This document shows positions 26,949-34,624 of a stretch of DNA of 64,000 nucleotides, piece after piece. The DNA is from Melastoma dodecandrum (Eukaryota; Streptophyta; Magnoliopsida; Myrtales; Melastomataceae). The notes beneath the pieces were generated by a model. That model was not told the DNA's origin and ran no database searches. It was given only the letters and a program-made list of their open reading frames with translations. The position numbers and the translations under genes were made by a program. How positions within the stretch are numbered: the first letter of the stretch is position 1; each line of letters opens with the position of its first letter. Location of the stretch: contig JARUPY010000292.1 of assembly GCA_029817715.1 (NCBI GenBank), forward strand, positions 2,138,001 through 2,202,000. The letters run 5' to 3'.

Positions 26949-27865
26949 CCGGACTGATCGCGCTCACCGGGGCGACCGGCTTCATCGGCCGCCACCTGCT
27001 CGCCGACCTCACCGCCCGCGGCTACCGGGTCCGGGTGCTGCTGCGCCGGCCCACCGCCCTGCCCGAGGGCGCCGCGAGCGCGGTGGTGGGCGACCTGACG
27101 CGCCCGATCAACATGGCCGCCGCGCTCGCCGGCGTCGACGCGGTGGTGCATTCGGCCGGCCTTGCGCATGCCATGTCGGGAGCCCCGGAGGACGATTACC
27201 GCACGCTCAACACGGAGGCGACGCGCAAGCTCGCGGAGGCGGCGGCGCGCGCCAAGGTGCGGCGGTTCGTGTTCCTGTCCTCGATCCGCGCCCAGGTGGG
27301 CCCGAGCGCGCCGGGCGCGGTCGGGGAGGGTGATCCCGCCGAGCCCACCGACGCCTACGGACGCTCCAAGCTGGAGGCCGAGCGGGCGCTCGCCGAGACC
27401 GGGCTCGACTGGGTCGCCCTGCGCCCGGTCCTGGTCTACGGCGCGGGCGTGAAGGGCAACATGGCCGCGCTCCTGCGGCTCGCCCGCAGCCCCTACCCGC
27501 TGCCACTCGGCGGCCTCGCGGCCCGGCGCTCGCTGATCTCCCTGGAGAGCCTGTCGGGGGCCGTCGATGTCGTGCTGCGGGGGCCGGGGCCGCTGAACCG
27601 GGCCGTCATCGCCGCCGACCCGGATCCCCTGAGCCTGCCCGAGATGATCGCAGCCCTGCGTCAGGGCCTGGGTCGCGGCCCGGGCCTGATCCCGGTGCCG
27701 GCCGCGCTGCTGAAGCTGGCCTGCCGGATGACCGGCCGGGAGGCGCAGTTCGCCCGCATCGCCGAAGGCTTGGTGGCCCGCGCCGACGGTCTTGCGGCCC
27801 TGGACTGGCGGCCGGCGGGATCGACCCGGGACGGGCTTGCGCAGCTCGCGCGCGACGGCGGATGA
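26945..27865 (+). CDS. NAD-dependent epimerase/dehydratase (UDP-sugar epimerase-like)
   Basis: This 306-residue extended SDR starts with VTGLIALTGATGFIGRHLLA, a classical Rossmann loop TGATGFIG. The active site is Ser (VFLSSIRAQVG) with YGRSKLEAE (Tyr-x3-Lys). It belongs to the group often found after WecA-like transferases in O-antigen clusters, where it may be a UDP-GalNAc/GlcNAc or 4-keto-sugar reductase. The start is a GTG overlapping the stop of the transferase by 4 nt (GTGA), so the two are translationally coupled and the frame shift upstream could lower its expression. The sugar is unknown. Confidence 0.87.
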   Translation: MTGLIALTGATGFIGRHLLADLTARGYRVRVLLRRPTALPEGAASAVVGDLTRPINMAAALAGVDAVVHSAGLAHAMSGAPEDDYRTLNTEATRKLAEAAARAKVRRFVFLSSIRAQVGPSAPGAVGEGDPAEPTDAYGRSKLEAERALAETGLDWVALRPVLVYGAGVKGNMAALLRLARSPYPLPLGGLAARRSLISLESLSGAVDVVLRGPGPLNRAVIAADPDPLSLPEMIAALRQGLGRGPGLIPVPAALLKLACRMTGREAQFARIAEGLVARADGLAALDWRPAGSTRDGLAQLARDGG

Positions 27866-27883
27866 GCGCCCCGGGCGGCCCTA

Positions 27884-29896
27884 TCAGCCGATGACGGCGG
27901 GCGTCGCGTCGGCGGACGCCTCGCTGCCGGCTTCGATTCCGGCGGGGCGAGCCACCGGGCGCGTGGCCCGCTGCGCAGCGCGCTCCCGGAAATGCGGCAC
28001 CGCCGCCTCGAACACCGCTTCCGCGGCGGCCCGGTCGTCGGCCGCCACCGCAGCGCGCAGTTCCGCCACCCAGGCATCGAGCCGCGCCCGGTCGGCGAAG
28101 ACCGGGCTGGCCGCCATAACGCCGTCGATGCCCGCAAGCGCCACGCGGGGCTCGTCCCGGGCGAACAGGATCTCGTTCAGCCGCTCGCCAGGCCGCGCGC
28201 CGGTGAATGCGATCTCGATCTCCGCGCCGGGCTCGAAGCCGGCCAGCCGGATCATCCGCTCGGCGAGATCGGCGATCCGCACCGGCTGGCCCATCTTGAG
28301 CACGTAGACCGCGGCGCGCTCGGAATCCGGCGCGGTGCGGGCCTCGCCGTCGGCGTGGGAGGCGGCCGTCAGGACGAGGTCGCAGGCCTCGCGGACGGTC
28401 ATGAAGTAGCGGACCATCTCGGGATCGGTGACCGTCACCGGGCCGCCCCGGGCGATCTGCGCCTTGAACACCGGCACCACCGAGCCGGCCGAGCCCAGGA
28501 CGTTGCCGAACCGCACGGCGATCAGCCGGGTGGGGTGGCCCGGCCCGGTCGGCATCTGGGCCGCGAGTTCCGCGTCGAGCGCCTGGGCGACCATCTCGGC
28601 GAAGCGCTTGGTGACGCCGAGCTGCGAGACCGGCTCGATCGCCTTGTCGGTGGAGATCATCACCAGCGCCCGGGCGCGGGCCGCCACCGCGGCCTCGGCG
28701 ACGTTGATCGAGCCGAACACGTTGGTCTTGATGCCCTCCTGCCAGTCCCGCTCCAGGTAGGGCACCTGCTTCAGCGCGGCGGCGTGGAGCACGTAATCCG
28801 GCCGGAACGCCGCGATGACCTGATGCGTCCGCTCCCGGTCGCGGATATCGGCCAGGACGCCCGTCACCTCGGCCTCCGCGGCCAGGATCGCCGGGTGCGT
28901 GAGGATGCCGTGCAGCGCCGGCTCGGAGGCGTCGAGCACCAGCACGGCGGCGGCCCCGAACGCCACGGCGCGCAGGCAGATCTCGGAGCCGATCGAGCCG
29001 CCGCCCCCCGTTACCACCACCCGGCGACCGGTGAGGAACGCCTCCAGGCGCGCCCGGTCGATCGGCACGGTCGGGCGCAGGAGCAGGTCCTCGATCTCCA
29101 GCGGCGCCAGTTCCGGTCCCTGTGCGCCCTCGCCGAGGCCGGCCACGCGGGCCAGCGGCAGGCCGAGCCGGCGGGCGCGGGCGATGAGGTCATCGGGCGA
29201 AGCCTCCGGGACGAGGGCGCTCGGCGTGGCCACGAGGCGGCGCACCGGCTCGCCCCGGGCCGCGAGGTCGGCCACCACCCGCTCCAGATCCGGGAAGCCG
29301 CCGAGCACGGCCACGCCGCGCATGAACTGGCCGCGCTCGTCCGCCCGCGGCGACAGGATGCCCCGGGGGGCGAGCTTCTTCACCGAGCCCGCCTCGATCG
29401 CCCGGATCAGCACGTCGATATCGGCCCCGCGTCCGAGGAGCAGGGTCGGCACGGTTGCGGCCCGGGCGCTCGACTGCCGGGAGCGCGTGTCCTTGAGGTA
29501 ACGGAAGGCGAGGCGTGCCCCCCCGAGGAAAAAGATCTGCAGGACCCAGTAGAGCAGGATCGCGATCTTGCCGAAGAAGTAGAAGCCGTAGAGGTCGGCC
29601 GAGACCAGGACCCAGTCGGTCACCAGCAGGGCGAGCGCCAGCACGCTCGCCGCCCGGACGATGCCGGCGAGATCCTGCAGCGAGGCGAAGCGCCACTTGG
29701 TCCGGTAGAGCCGGAAGCGCGCGTAGACGAGGCCGGCGAAGACCAGGAACGGCGGCAGCAGCAGGGGCAGGGCGTGCAGGCGCTCGGCCAGCATCCCGCC
29801 CTGAAAGCGGAACAGGAAGGTCAGCACCACGGCGGCGGCGGTCGCCGCGAGGTCGTGGGCCACCATCACCGCGGTCTTGTAGTGGCGCTGCTGCAT
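27884..29896 (-). CDS. CapD/WbpM-type membrane nucleotide-sugar epimerase/dehydratase
   Basis: This 670-residue protein has four N-terminal membrane helices (about 12-130), a middle Rossmann-like region with FGR/GADID-like turns (about 140-280), and a C-terminal SDR domain with VVVTGGGGSIGSEICLRAV and the active-site loop MISTDKAIEPVSQLGVTK, in which Ser/Thr-Asp-Lys replaces the usual Ser-Tyr-Lys arrangement. Relatives such as WbpM and FlaA1 dehydrate UDP-GlcNAc at C4/C6 and supply sugars for O-antigen, capsule or glycan. It converges with the epimerase gene at 18 bp distance and completes an envelope-sugar cluster. Confidence 0.9.
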   Translation of the reverse strand: MQQRHYKTAVMVAHDLAATAAAVVLTFLFRFQGGMLAERLHALPLLLPPFLVFAGLVYARFRLYRTKWRFASLQDLAGIVRAASVLALALLVTDWVLVSADLYGFYFFGKIAILLYWVLQIFFLGGARLAFRYLKDTRSRQSSARAATVPTLLLGRGADIDVLIRAIEAGSVKKLAPRGILSPRADERGQFMRGVAVLGGFPDLERVVADLAARGEPVRRLVATPSALVPEASPDDLIARARRLGLPLARVAGLGEGAQGPELAPLEIEDLLLRPTVPIDRARLEAFLTGRRVVVTGGGGSIGSEICLRAVAFGAAAVLVLDASEPALHGILTHPAILAAEAEVTGVLADIRDRERTHQVIAAFRPDYVLHAAALKQVPYLERDWQEGIKTNVFGSINVAEAAVAARARALVMISTDKAIEPVSQLGVTKRFAEMVAQALDAELAAQMPTGPGHPTRLIAVRFGNVLGSAGSVVPVFKAQIARGGPVTVTDPEMVRYFMTVREACDLVLTAASHADGEARTAPDSERAAVYVLKMGQPVRIADLAERMIRLAGFEPGAEIEIAFTGARPGERLNEILFARDEPRVALAGIDGVMAASPVFADRARLDAWVAELRAAVAADDRAAAEAVFEAAVPHFRERAAQRATRPVARPAGIEAGSEASADATPAVIG

Positions 29897-30007
29897 CGGG
29901 GGCCGGATGGGGTGCCGCGGGGTATCCGCCGCGGAACCTGTCCTGTCAACGCGCGCGGGGGCCCACGCGCCGCCCGGACGCACGCGCCGGCCCGGCGACT
30001 GCGCCGG

Positions 30008-30166
30008 CTACTTGATCAGCGCGCCGGAGTGCCCGGTCTTGAAATTCCGCTGGTAAACGCGGCCCTTGACCGGATCCAGCTTGTCGACCAGCAGAATTCG
30101 AACGCGCTCGTTGAAGTCTTCTGTGGTTACGGTCTGTGCTCGACCGGTAATCAGGGTACGGGCCAT
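30008..30166 (-). CDS. Small hypothetical protein (52 aa)
   Basis: A minus-strand ORF too short for most ORF lists reads MARTLITGRAQTVTTEDFNE, then a helix with RVRILLVDKLDPVKGRVY and a tail HSGALIK. It is preceded by GCGGAGACG, so GGAG is 6 nt from this ATG; another ATG one codon upstream (30169) is possible. Base use is more like a gene than the flanks: it is less GC-rich and codon positions vary regularly. The protein is soluble and basic with no domain I recognise. It lies just upstream of the CapD-like gene on the same strand. Confidence 0.5.
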   Translation of the reverse strand: MARTLITGRAQTVTTEDFNERVRILLVDKLDPVKGRVYQRNFKTGHSGALIK

Positions 30167-30272
30167 CATCGTCTCCGCGTCGTCGCCCAGGGCACGGGAT
30201 TGCGCGGAGGGTCACTTTTACTTGGGGTGCAAGCGCCCGATTGCAATCAGGACGGATGATAAACGGCCCGAT

Positions 30273-31124
30273 TCAGGTGAGCGCCCGGGCCGCTTCCCCG
30301 GCCGCGTCGTCGACCCGGTCGATGTCCGGGGCCTCGATGTGCCGGTAGCGGGCCTGGATCAGCCCGAACGCCCCGAAGGCGGCGTGACCGGCCGCCACGA
30401 GCCCGAGCAGGACTGAGCCGTAGGGCTGGGCGCGCAGCAGGGCGAAGGCCTCACCCAGACCCTTGGCGTCGGACGAGCGCTGGTGCCACGCCGCCGCGAC
30501 GAGGAAGCCACCGATGATCAGGAAGGCCAAGCCCCGCGCCGCGTAGCCGAAGCGGCCGATCGGGCCGGCCCAGCGCGCCCGGGCCTGGGCATCGAGGGCG
30601 AGCCGGTCGGTGACGTCGCCCCGCCATGCCTTCCCCAGGAAGCCGAAGCCGCCGCCGACCACCGCGAGGCCGCCGAGCGCCACGAGCCAGCGGCCGAAGG
30701 GCTTGGCGAGCAGCCACGCGGTGCCGTCGTGCATCCCGTCGCCGCCGCTCATCCCGAGCCCGAGGCTCAGGGAGGCGGCGCTGGCGGCGAGGCCGACATA
30801 GAGCGCGGCGCTGACGAGATGCGCGCCGCGCACCGCCAGGCCCTTGATCCCCGTGCCCCGCCGGTCGGCATCCGTGACGGCCTCGACGAGGCGCCAGAGC
30901 GCGAACCCGGCGAGCCCGAGCGCGATCAGGCCGACGAGCGCGGCGCCGAAGGGTCCGGCCAGCACGGCGCGCAGGGCGTCCTTGCTGTCGCCGGCCCGGC
31001 CGCCATGGCCGAGCGCCGCCAGCAGGGCGAGGCCGCCGACCACGAGATAGACCACGCCGCGGGCGCCGTAACCGAAACGGGCGACGCGCTCGATCGTGTT
31101 GCGGCCGCCGGGGAGGGCCCTCAT
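30273..31124 (-). CDS. DUF1206 integral membrane protein
   Basis: This 283-residue inner-membrane protein has about six helices arranged as three similar two-helix units, the pattern of DUF1206. Each unit begins with an aromatic-Gly motif: RFGYGARGVVYLVVGGLALL, KGLAVRGAHLVSAALYVGLA, and RFGYAARGLAFLIIGGFLV, and each has a second helix with GxALxGxxAxG-like spacing. No catalytic residues are seen. Function is unknown; the family is common in alphaproteobacteria and actinobacteria. It stands alone with the next minus gene 130 bp away. Confidence 0.85.
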   Translation of the reverse strand: MRALPGGRNTIERVARFGYGARGVVYLVVGGLALLAALGHGGRAGDSKDALRAVLAGPFGAALVGLIALGLAGFALWRLVEAVTDADRRGTGIKGLAVRGAHLVSAALYVGLAASAASLSLGLGMSGGDGMHDGTAWLLAKPFGRWLVALGGLAVVGGGFGFLGKAWRGDVTDRLALDAQARARWAGPIGRFGYAARGLAFLIIGGFLVAAAWHQRSSDAKGLGEAFALLRAQPYGSVLLGLVAAGHAAFGAFGLIQARYRHIEAPDIDRVDDAAGEAARALT

Positions 31125-31257
31125 CGACCGGCCCGCGGGGCTGACGGTCGGGTGCGCGGCAGGAGCGGCATCGATGAGCGGCCTCCGATGAAGCGGGACC
31201 GGTCAACGCCCGATGGCGCGCACCCGATCCGTTGCCGGCGCAACCTTCCAGGGCGCG

Positions 31258-31599
31258 CTACATCGCTGTCCGCTCCGCACGGCCGGTCAGCGCCACGTAG
31301 AAGCCGAGCCCATCCTGGGCCGGCAGGGTCTGCAGGCGCTCGATCAGGCCGCGGCGCTTCGCGTCGAGGAGCAGGCGCCCCGCCGGCTGGAACAGGGTCT
31401 CGCCGCCACCCTCCGGCGGCGGGTCGAGCCGGATCGCCACCGTCTTGTCCTTGGCGAAGCGGCTGCGCTCCAGCATGTCCTTGAGGGACGCCTCGGCGGT
31501 CGCCCGGTTGGTGCCGCGCAGGTCGAGCACCGATTCCGCGTCCGTCACACCGAGGGAGCCGCGCAGCTTGGCCGCGTAGAAATCTTCGAAATGGGGCAA
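31258..31599 (-). CDS. Hypothetical protein (113 aa)
   Basis: This soluble protein starts MPHFEDFYAAKLRGSLGV and has the stretch ESVLDLRGTNRATAEASLKD followed by an LERSRFAKDKTVAIRLDPP strand and GLGFYVALTGR near the end. LDLRG...A...L vaguely recalls the opening of Smr domains, but the later HGKG motif is missing, so I do not name it so. GC3-rich codon use supports coding. It lies just downstream of the Uma2 gene on the same strand (48 bp), possibly cotranscribed. Function unknown. Confidence 0.5.
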   Translation of the reverse strand: MPHFEDFYAAKLRGSLGVTDAESVLDLRGTNRATAEASLKDMLERSRFAKDKTVAIRLDPPPEGGGETLFQPAGRLLLDAKRRGLIERLQTLPAQDGLGFYVALTGRAERTAM

Positions 31600-31646
31600 G
31601 TCGGTGCCTTGATGCTTGGCCGTTCGATGATGTGGGGTGAGGACGC

Positions 31647-32210
31647 TCAGAATGTGAGGCCGCGATAGATGTCGCGCACTGGCACGGCGCCATCAAGCTC
31701 CGGCAGTGCCACGGTGGCGTCGAGCCCGGGCGCCGTGCCGCCCCAATCCTCGGCCTCCCGCCGCCAGACCTCGACCCGGACCTCGTCGGAATAGACGATC
31801 AGCAGGACCTTGAGGCTCGGCACCGTCCGGTAGAAGTCGAACTTGCGCCCGCGGTCCAGGCTCACGGTCGAGGGCGAGAGCACCTCGGCGACCAGCAGCG
31901 GATCCGCGGCATAGCCGTCCGGCAGGGGCGGGCCGCAGCGCACCACCACGTCGGGGATCGGCGCGAAGTCGTCCATCGCCTCGCTGAGGATCGCCAGGCC
32001 CGGCATGGCGCGGCAACCCTTGCCGTCCGCGAGATCCCCGATCCGGCGGATGAGGTTGGCGACGATCGCCTGATGCCGCTCCCGGGGCGGCGCCATCAGG
32101 ACGGGCACGCCGTCGAGCAGTTCCCAGCGCTCGTGTTCCGGGCGGGCTTCCACCCAGAGCCGGAACGCCGCCACGTCCATCCCCACGTCACGCTTCACGG
32201 CCAGAGCCAT
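31647..32210 (-). CDS. Uma2 family (DUF820) putative nuclease, full length
   Basis: This 187-residue protein belongs to Uma2/DUF820, a PD-(D/E)xK nuclease-fold family. It contains ERWELLDGVPVLMAPPRERH, the first acidic site PIPDVVVRCGPP, and the catalytic LLVAEVLSPSTVSLDRG with the lysine in GRKFDFYRTV, followed by a strand-helix end. Start 32210 is preceded by GGGGAA at the right distance. The family is abundant in cyanobacteria and present in methylobacteria; biological role is unknown. A neighbouring paralog just upstream (32272-32613) lacks the catalytic part. Confidence 0.85.
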   Translation of the reverse strand: MALAVKRDVGMDVAAFRLWVEARPEHERWELLDGVPVLMAPPRERHQAIVANLIRRIGDLADGKGCRAMPGLAILSEAMDDFAPIPDVVVRCGPPLPDGYAADPLLVAEVLSPSTVSLDRGRKFDFYRTVPSLKVLLIVYSDEVRVEVWRREAEDWGGTAPGLDATVALPELDGAVPVRDIYRGLTF

Positions 32211-32271
32211 CGCCGTTCCCCGATCCCGGTGCGATGGTAGCACCGGGCCGGCCGCCCGCAACAGCACCGGC

Positions 32272-32613
32272 TCAGAAGGTCACCCGTGCGTAGGCGTCTT
32301 GCACCGGCAGGGCACCGCCGAGTTCCGGAAGCGCGACGGCCGCGTCGGATCCGGCGACCTGCATGATCCAGCCGGCATCGCGGCGCCAGACCTCGATCCG
32401 GGTCTCGTTCTGATAGACGATCAGCAGCGACTCAGGATAGGCGCCGCAGCCTCGTTCGCGAGCCATTCTGTCGAGGCTTTGCGCGACGTTGCGAACGATG
32501 CGCTGGTGCCGGGCGCTCGGCGGCGCCATCAGCACCGGCTCGCCGTCGAGCAGCTCCCAGCGCTCCTCGTCCGGACGCGGTCCTAACCAGCGCTCGTATT
32601 CGGCGACGCTCAT
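32272..32613 (-). pseudogene. Uma2 family paralog with internal in-frame deletion
   Basis: The 113-residue product has the same two ends as its neighbour: ERWELLDGEPVLMAPPSARH at the start and SLLIVYQNETRIEVWRRDAG plus VALPELGGALPVQDAYARVT at the end. Between CGAYPE and SLLIVY about 70 residues are absent compared with the paralog, which removes the acidic metal-binding residues and the lysine of the PD-(D/E)xK site. The frame is open, so a shortened protein may be made. It could be a decayed gene or, less likely, a binding partner of the full-length paralog. Confidence 0.72.
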
Positions 32614-32694
32614 CCGCGCGTCACGACCAATGCGCCGTGCTAGCCTCCGATCGCGACGCGGAGGCTAGCTCGGCGCGGCCTTTCCGGCGACGGA

Positions 32695-33888
32695 TCAGTG
32701 GGCGCTGAGCTGCGCCGTGGCGTAGGGTGCGCCGGCGTTCAGGAAGCGCTGTGGGTCGACCGGCACGCCGTCGATGCGGGTCTCGTAGTGCAGGTGCGCC
32801 CCGGTGGAGCGTCCGGTCGAACCGACGGAACCGATTGTGTCGCCCGCGGCGACGCGCTGCCCGGGAGAGACCGCGATGCGGGCGAGATGGCCGAACCGGG
32901 TGGTCAGGCCGTGGCCGTGGTCGATCTCCACCATGTTGCCGTAGCCGCCGGCGGACTCCGCGGCGACAACCCGGCCGGGGGCGGTGGCACGGGCGGGCTC
33001 GCCGTACTCCGCCTTGAGGTCGAGGCCGGTATGGAGGGCGAGGCCGCGGGTGAACGGGTCGAGCCGGGTTCCGAACGGGCTCGACACGGTCGTCGCGCTG
33101 CGGATCGGGCGCATCAGGGGTAGCGCGGCGGCGAGCCGGCGCAGGCGCTCGCCGTCGCCGAGGGCGCGGCGGGCCAGGGCGAGGCTGGCCTCGAAATCGC
33201 CTCCCCCCAGGCTCCGGGCATCGAGGGCGACCAGCGGGCCGCCGACTCCCGCGTTGGGAACGGGCGCGTCGAAGCGGTTGGGGTCGAGCCCGATCCGGCC
33301 GATCAGTGCGCGCAGCGTCCGAACCGCATCGTCGGCACGACCGGCCAAGCGGACGAGGCGCTCACCCTGCGCCGCCTGAAGGCCGTCGAGGCGTGCCTCC
33401 AGCCGGATGAGGCCCAACTCGGCCTCCCGCGCGCTCTGGCGAGGCAGGCCACGGATGGCCGAGCGCGGTCCCTCGACATCCCCGGACGGGCGCAAGAGGA
33501 GCCCGTCGTCGCGGATAGCGCGGCGCGGCGGCACCGCACCGGTGGTGATCGGATCGGAGGGGGCCTGCCGTTCGAGACCCATGAGGGCCGCCGTGCGGCG
33601 CTCCAGTTCGGCCTGCCGCTCCAGCGCCGCCGAAACCCGGTCGCTCAGGCCGATTTCGGTGCCGGCGCGGTCGCGCCGGTCCCGATCCAGCAGGTCCTGC
33701 AGGGCGCCAATCCGCGCCTCGTAGGCGTCGCGCATCGCGCCCTGCCGAGCCACGAAACCGGCCAGCACGTCGTCGTGGAAGACGATCAGATAGGAGGCCC
33801 CCAGAGCCCAGGCGAGGGCGAGACCTGCGGCGAGCCAGGGCACGGCTTGGCGGGGCTGGAAGCGCGAGCGGATCTTCGTGTGCGGCAT
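32695..33888 (-). CDS. M23 family metallopeptidase (membrane-anchored, coiled coil)
   Basis: This 397-residue protein has one membrane helix (about 15-37), a charged coiled-coil stalk (about 45-190), a linker, and a C-terminal LytM/M23 domain (about 255-390). The zinc motifs are visible: HTGLDLKAEYG (His and Asp) and GAHLHYETRIDG (His-x-His). Such enzymes cut peptidoglycan cross-links or, if inactive, activate amidases. Here the HxH and HxxxD residues are kept, so endopeptidase activity is likely. It lies upstream of Uma2 genes on the same strand. Confidence 0.92.
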   Translation of the reverse strand: MPHTKIRSRFQPRQAVPWLAAGLALAWALGASYLIVFHDDVLAGFVARQGAMRDAYEARIGALQDLLDRDRRDRAGTEIGLSDRVSAALERQAELERRTAALMGLERQAPSDPITTGAVPPRRAIRDDGLLLRPSGDVEGPRSAIRGLPRQSAREAELGLIRLEARLDGLQAAQGERLVRLAGRADDAVRTLRALIGRIGLDPNRFDAPVPNAGVGGPLVALDARSLGGGDFEASLALARRALGDGERLRRLAAALPLMRPIRSATTVSSPFGTRLDPFTRGLALHTGLDLKAEYGEPARATAPGRVVAAESAGGYGNMVEIDHGHGLTTRFGHLARIAVSPGQRVAAGDTIGSVGSTGRSTGAHLHYETRIDGVPVDPQRFLNAGAPYATAQLSAH

Positions 33889-33973
33889 CGGGACGGCCCC
33901 GCAGGAGCCGTCATGGATGCCTCGGTAAGGTTAAGGATCCGTCGAGAGCCGATTTCAGTCCGCTCGACTTGCA

Positions 33974-34441
33974 TCAAGACAGAGCGCGGGCCGCATCCAG
34001 CACCGCCTCGGCATGGCCGGGCACCTTCACCTTCGGCCAGATCTTCGCGATCCGCCCCGCGCGGTCGACCAGCACGGTGGTGCGCTCGACGCCCATATAT
34101 TTGCGCCCGTACATGCTCTTCCGGACCCAGACGCCGTAGGCTTCGAGCACGCCCTTGTCCTCGTCCGAGGCAAGCGGGAAGGCGAGCCCGTACTTGCCGC
34201 AGAACTTGTCGTGGCTCTTCACCGGGTCCGGCGAGAGGCCGACGACCTTGACGTCGGCCTCCGCGAAAGCCGGAAGCAGTTTATTGAAGTCCTGCGCCTC
34301 CAGGGTGCAGCCACTCGTGTCGTCCTTCGGGTAGAAGTAGAGCACGACTTTGTGACCGCGGAGCGCGGACAGGGCGATGCGGCCCCCCGCAGAGGCCGGC
34401 AGGTCGAAATCCGGGGCCGGATCGCCCTCTGACAGCGGCAT
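33974..34441 (-). CDS. bcp: Peroxiredoxin, Bcp/PrxQ type
   Basis: This 155-residue thiol peroxidase reduces hydroperoxides. VVLYFYPKDDTSGCTLEAQD holds the peroxidatic cysteine Cys45. The Cys50 resolving position of E. coli Bcp is Gln here; the only other cysteine is Cys81 (KFCGKYGLAFPL), placed in helix 3 as in the alpha-3 subgroup of PrxQ. So it is probably an atypical two-Cys enzyme using Cys81. AAGGAAGG precedes the start by 5 nt. It is divergent from the AsmA-like gene. Confidence 0.9.
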   Translation of the reverse strand: MPLSEGDPAPDFDLPASAGGRIALSALRGHKVVLYFYPKDDTSGCTLEAQDFNKLLPAFAEADVKVVGLSPDPVKSHDKFCGKYGLAFPLASDEDKGVLEAYGVWVRKSMYGRKYMGVERTTVLVDRAGRIAKIWPKVKVPGHAEAVLDAARALS

Positions 34442-34624
34442 CGTGCCTTCCTTTCGGCCGAATGATGATGTGCAACCGATCGTGTGCGCGGTCACACGCG
34501 ATTGCGCCGCGCACGCCCGAGCCAAAACCGGAGTCGCGGCCGCTGTAAAGCGCTCGCGCACTCCGATCCACCGGCCGCGCAGCCTGAGGGCTCCGCGGGC
34601 AGAATCCCCGGAACAAGGGTCCCG

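Noticed and set aside
31258..31599. Naming the 113-residue protein an Smr-domain nuclease
   Set aside because: Only the LDLRG-type opening fits; the later conserved HGKG segment of Smr domains is missing.
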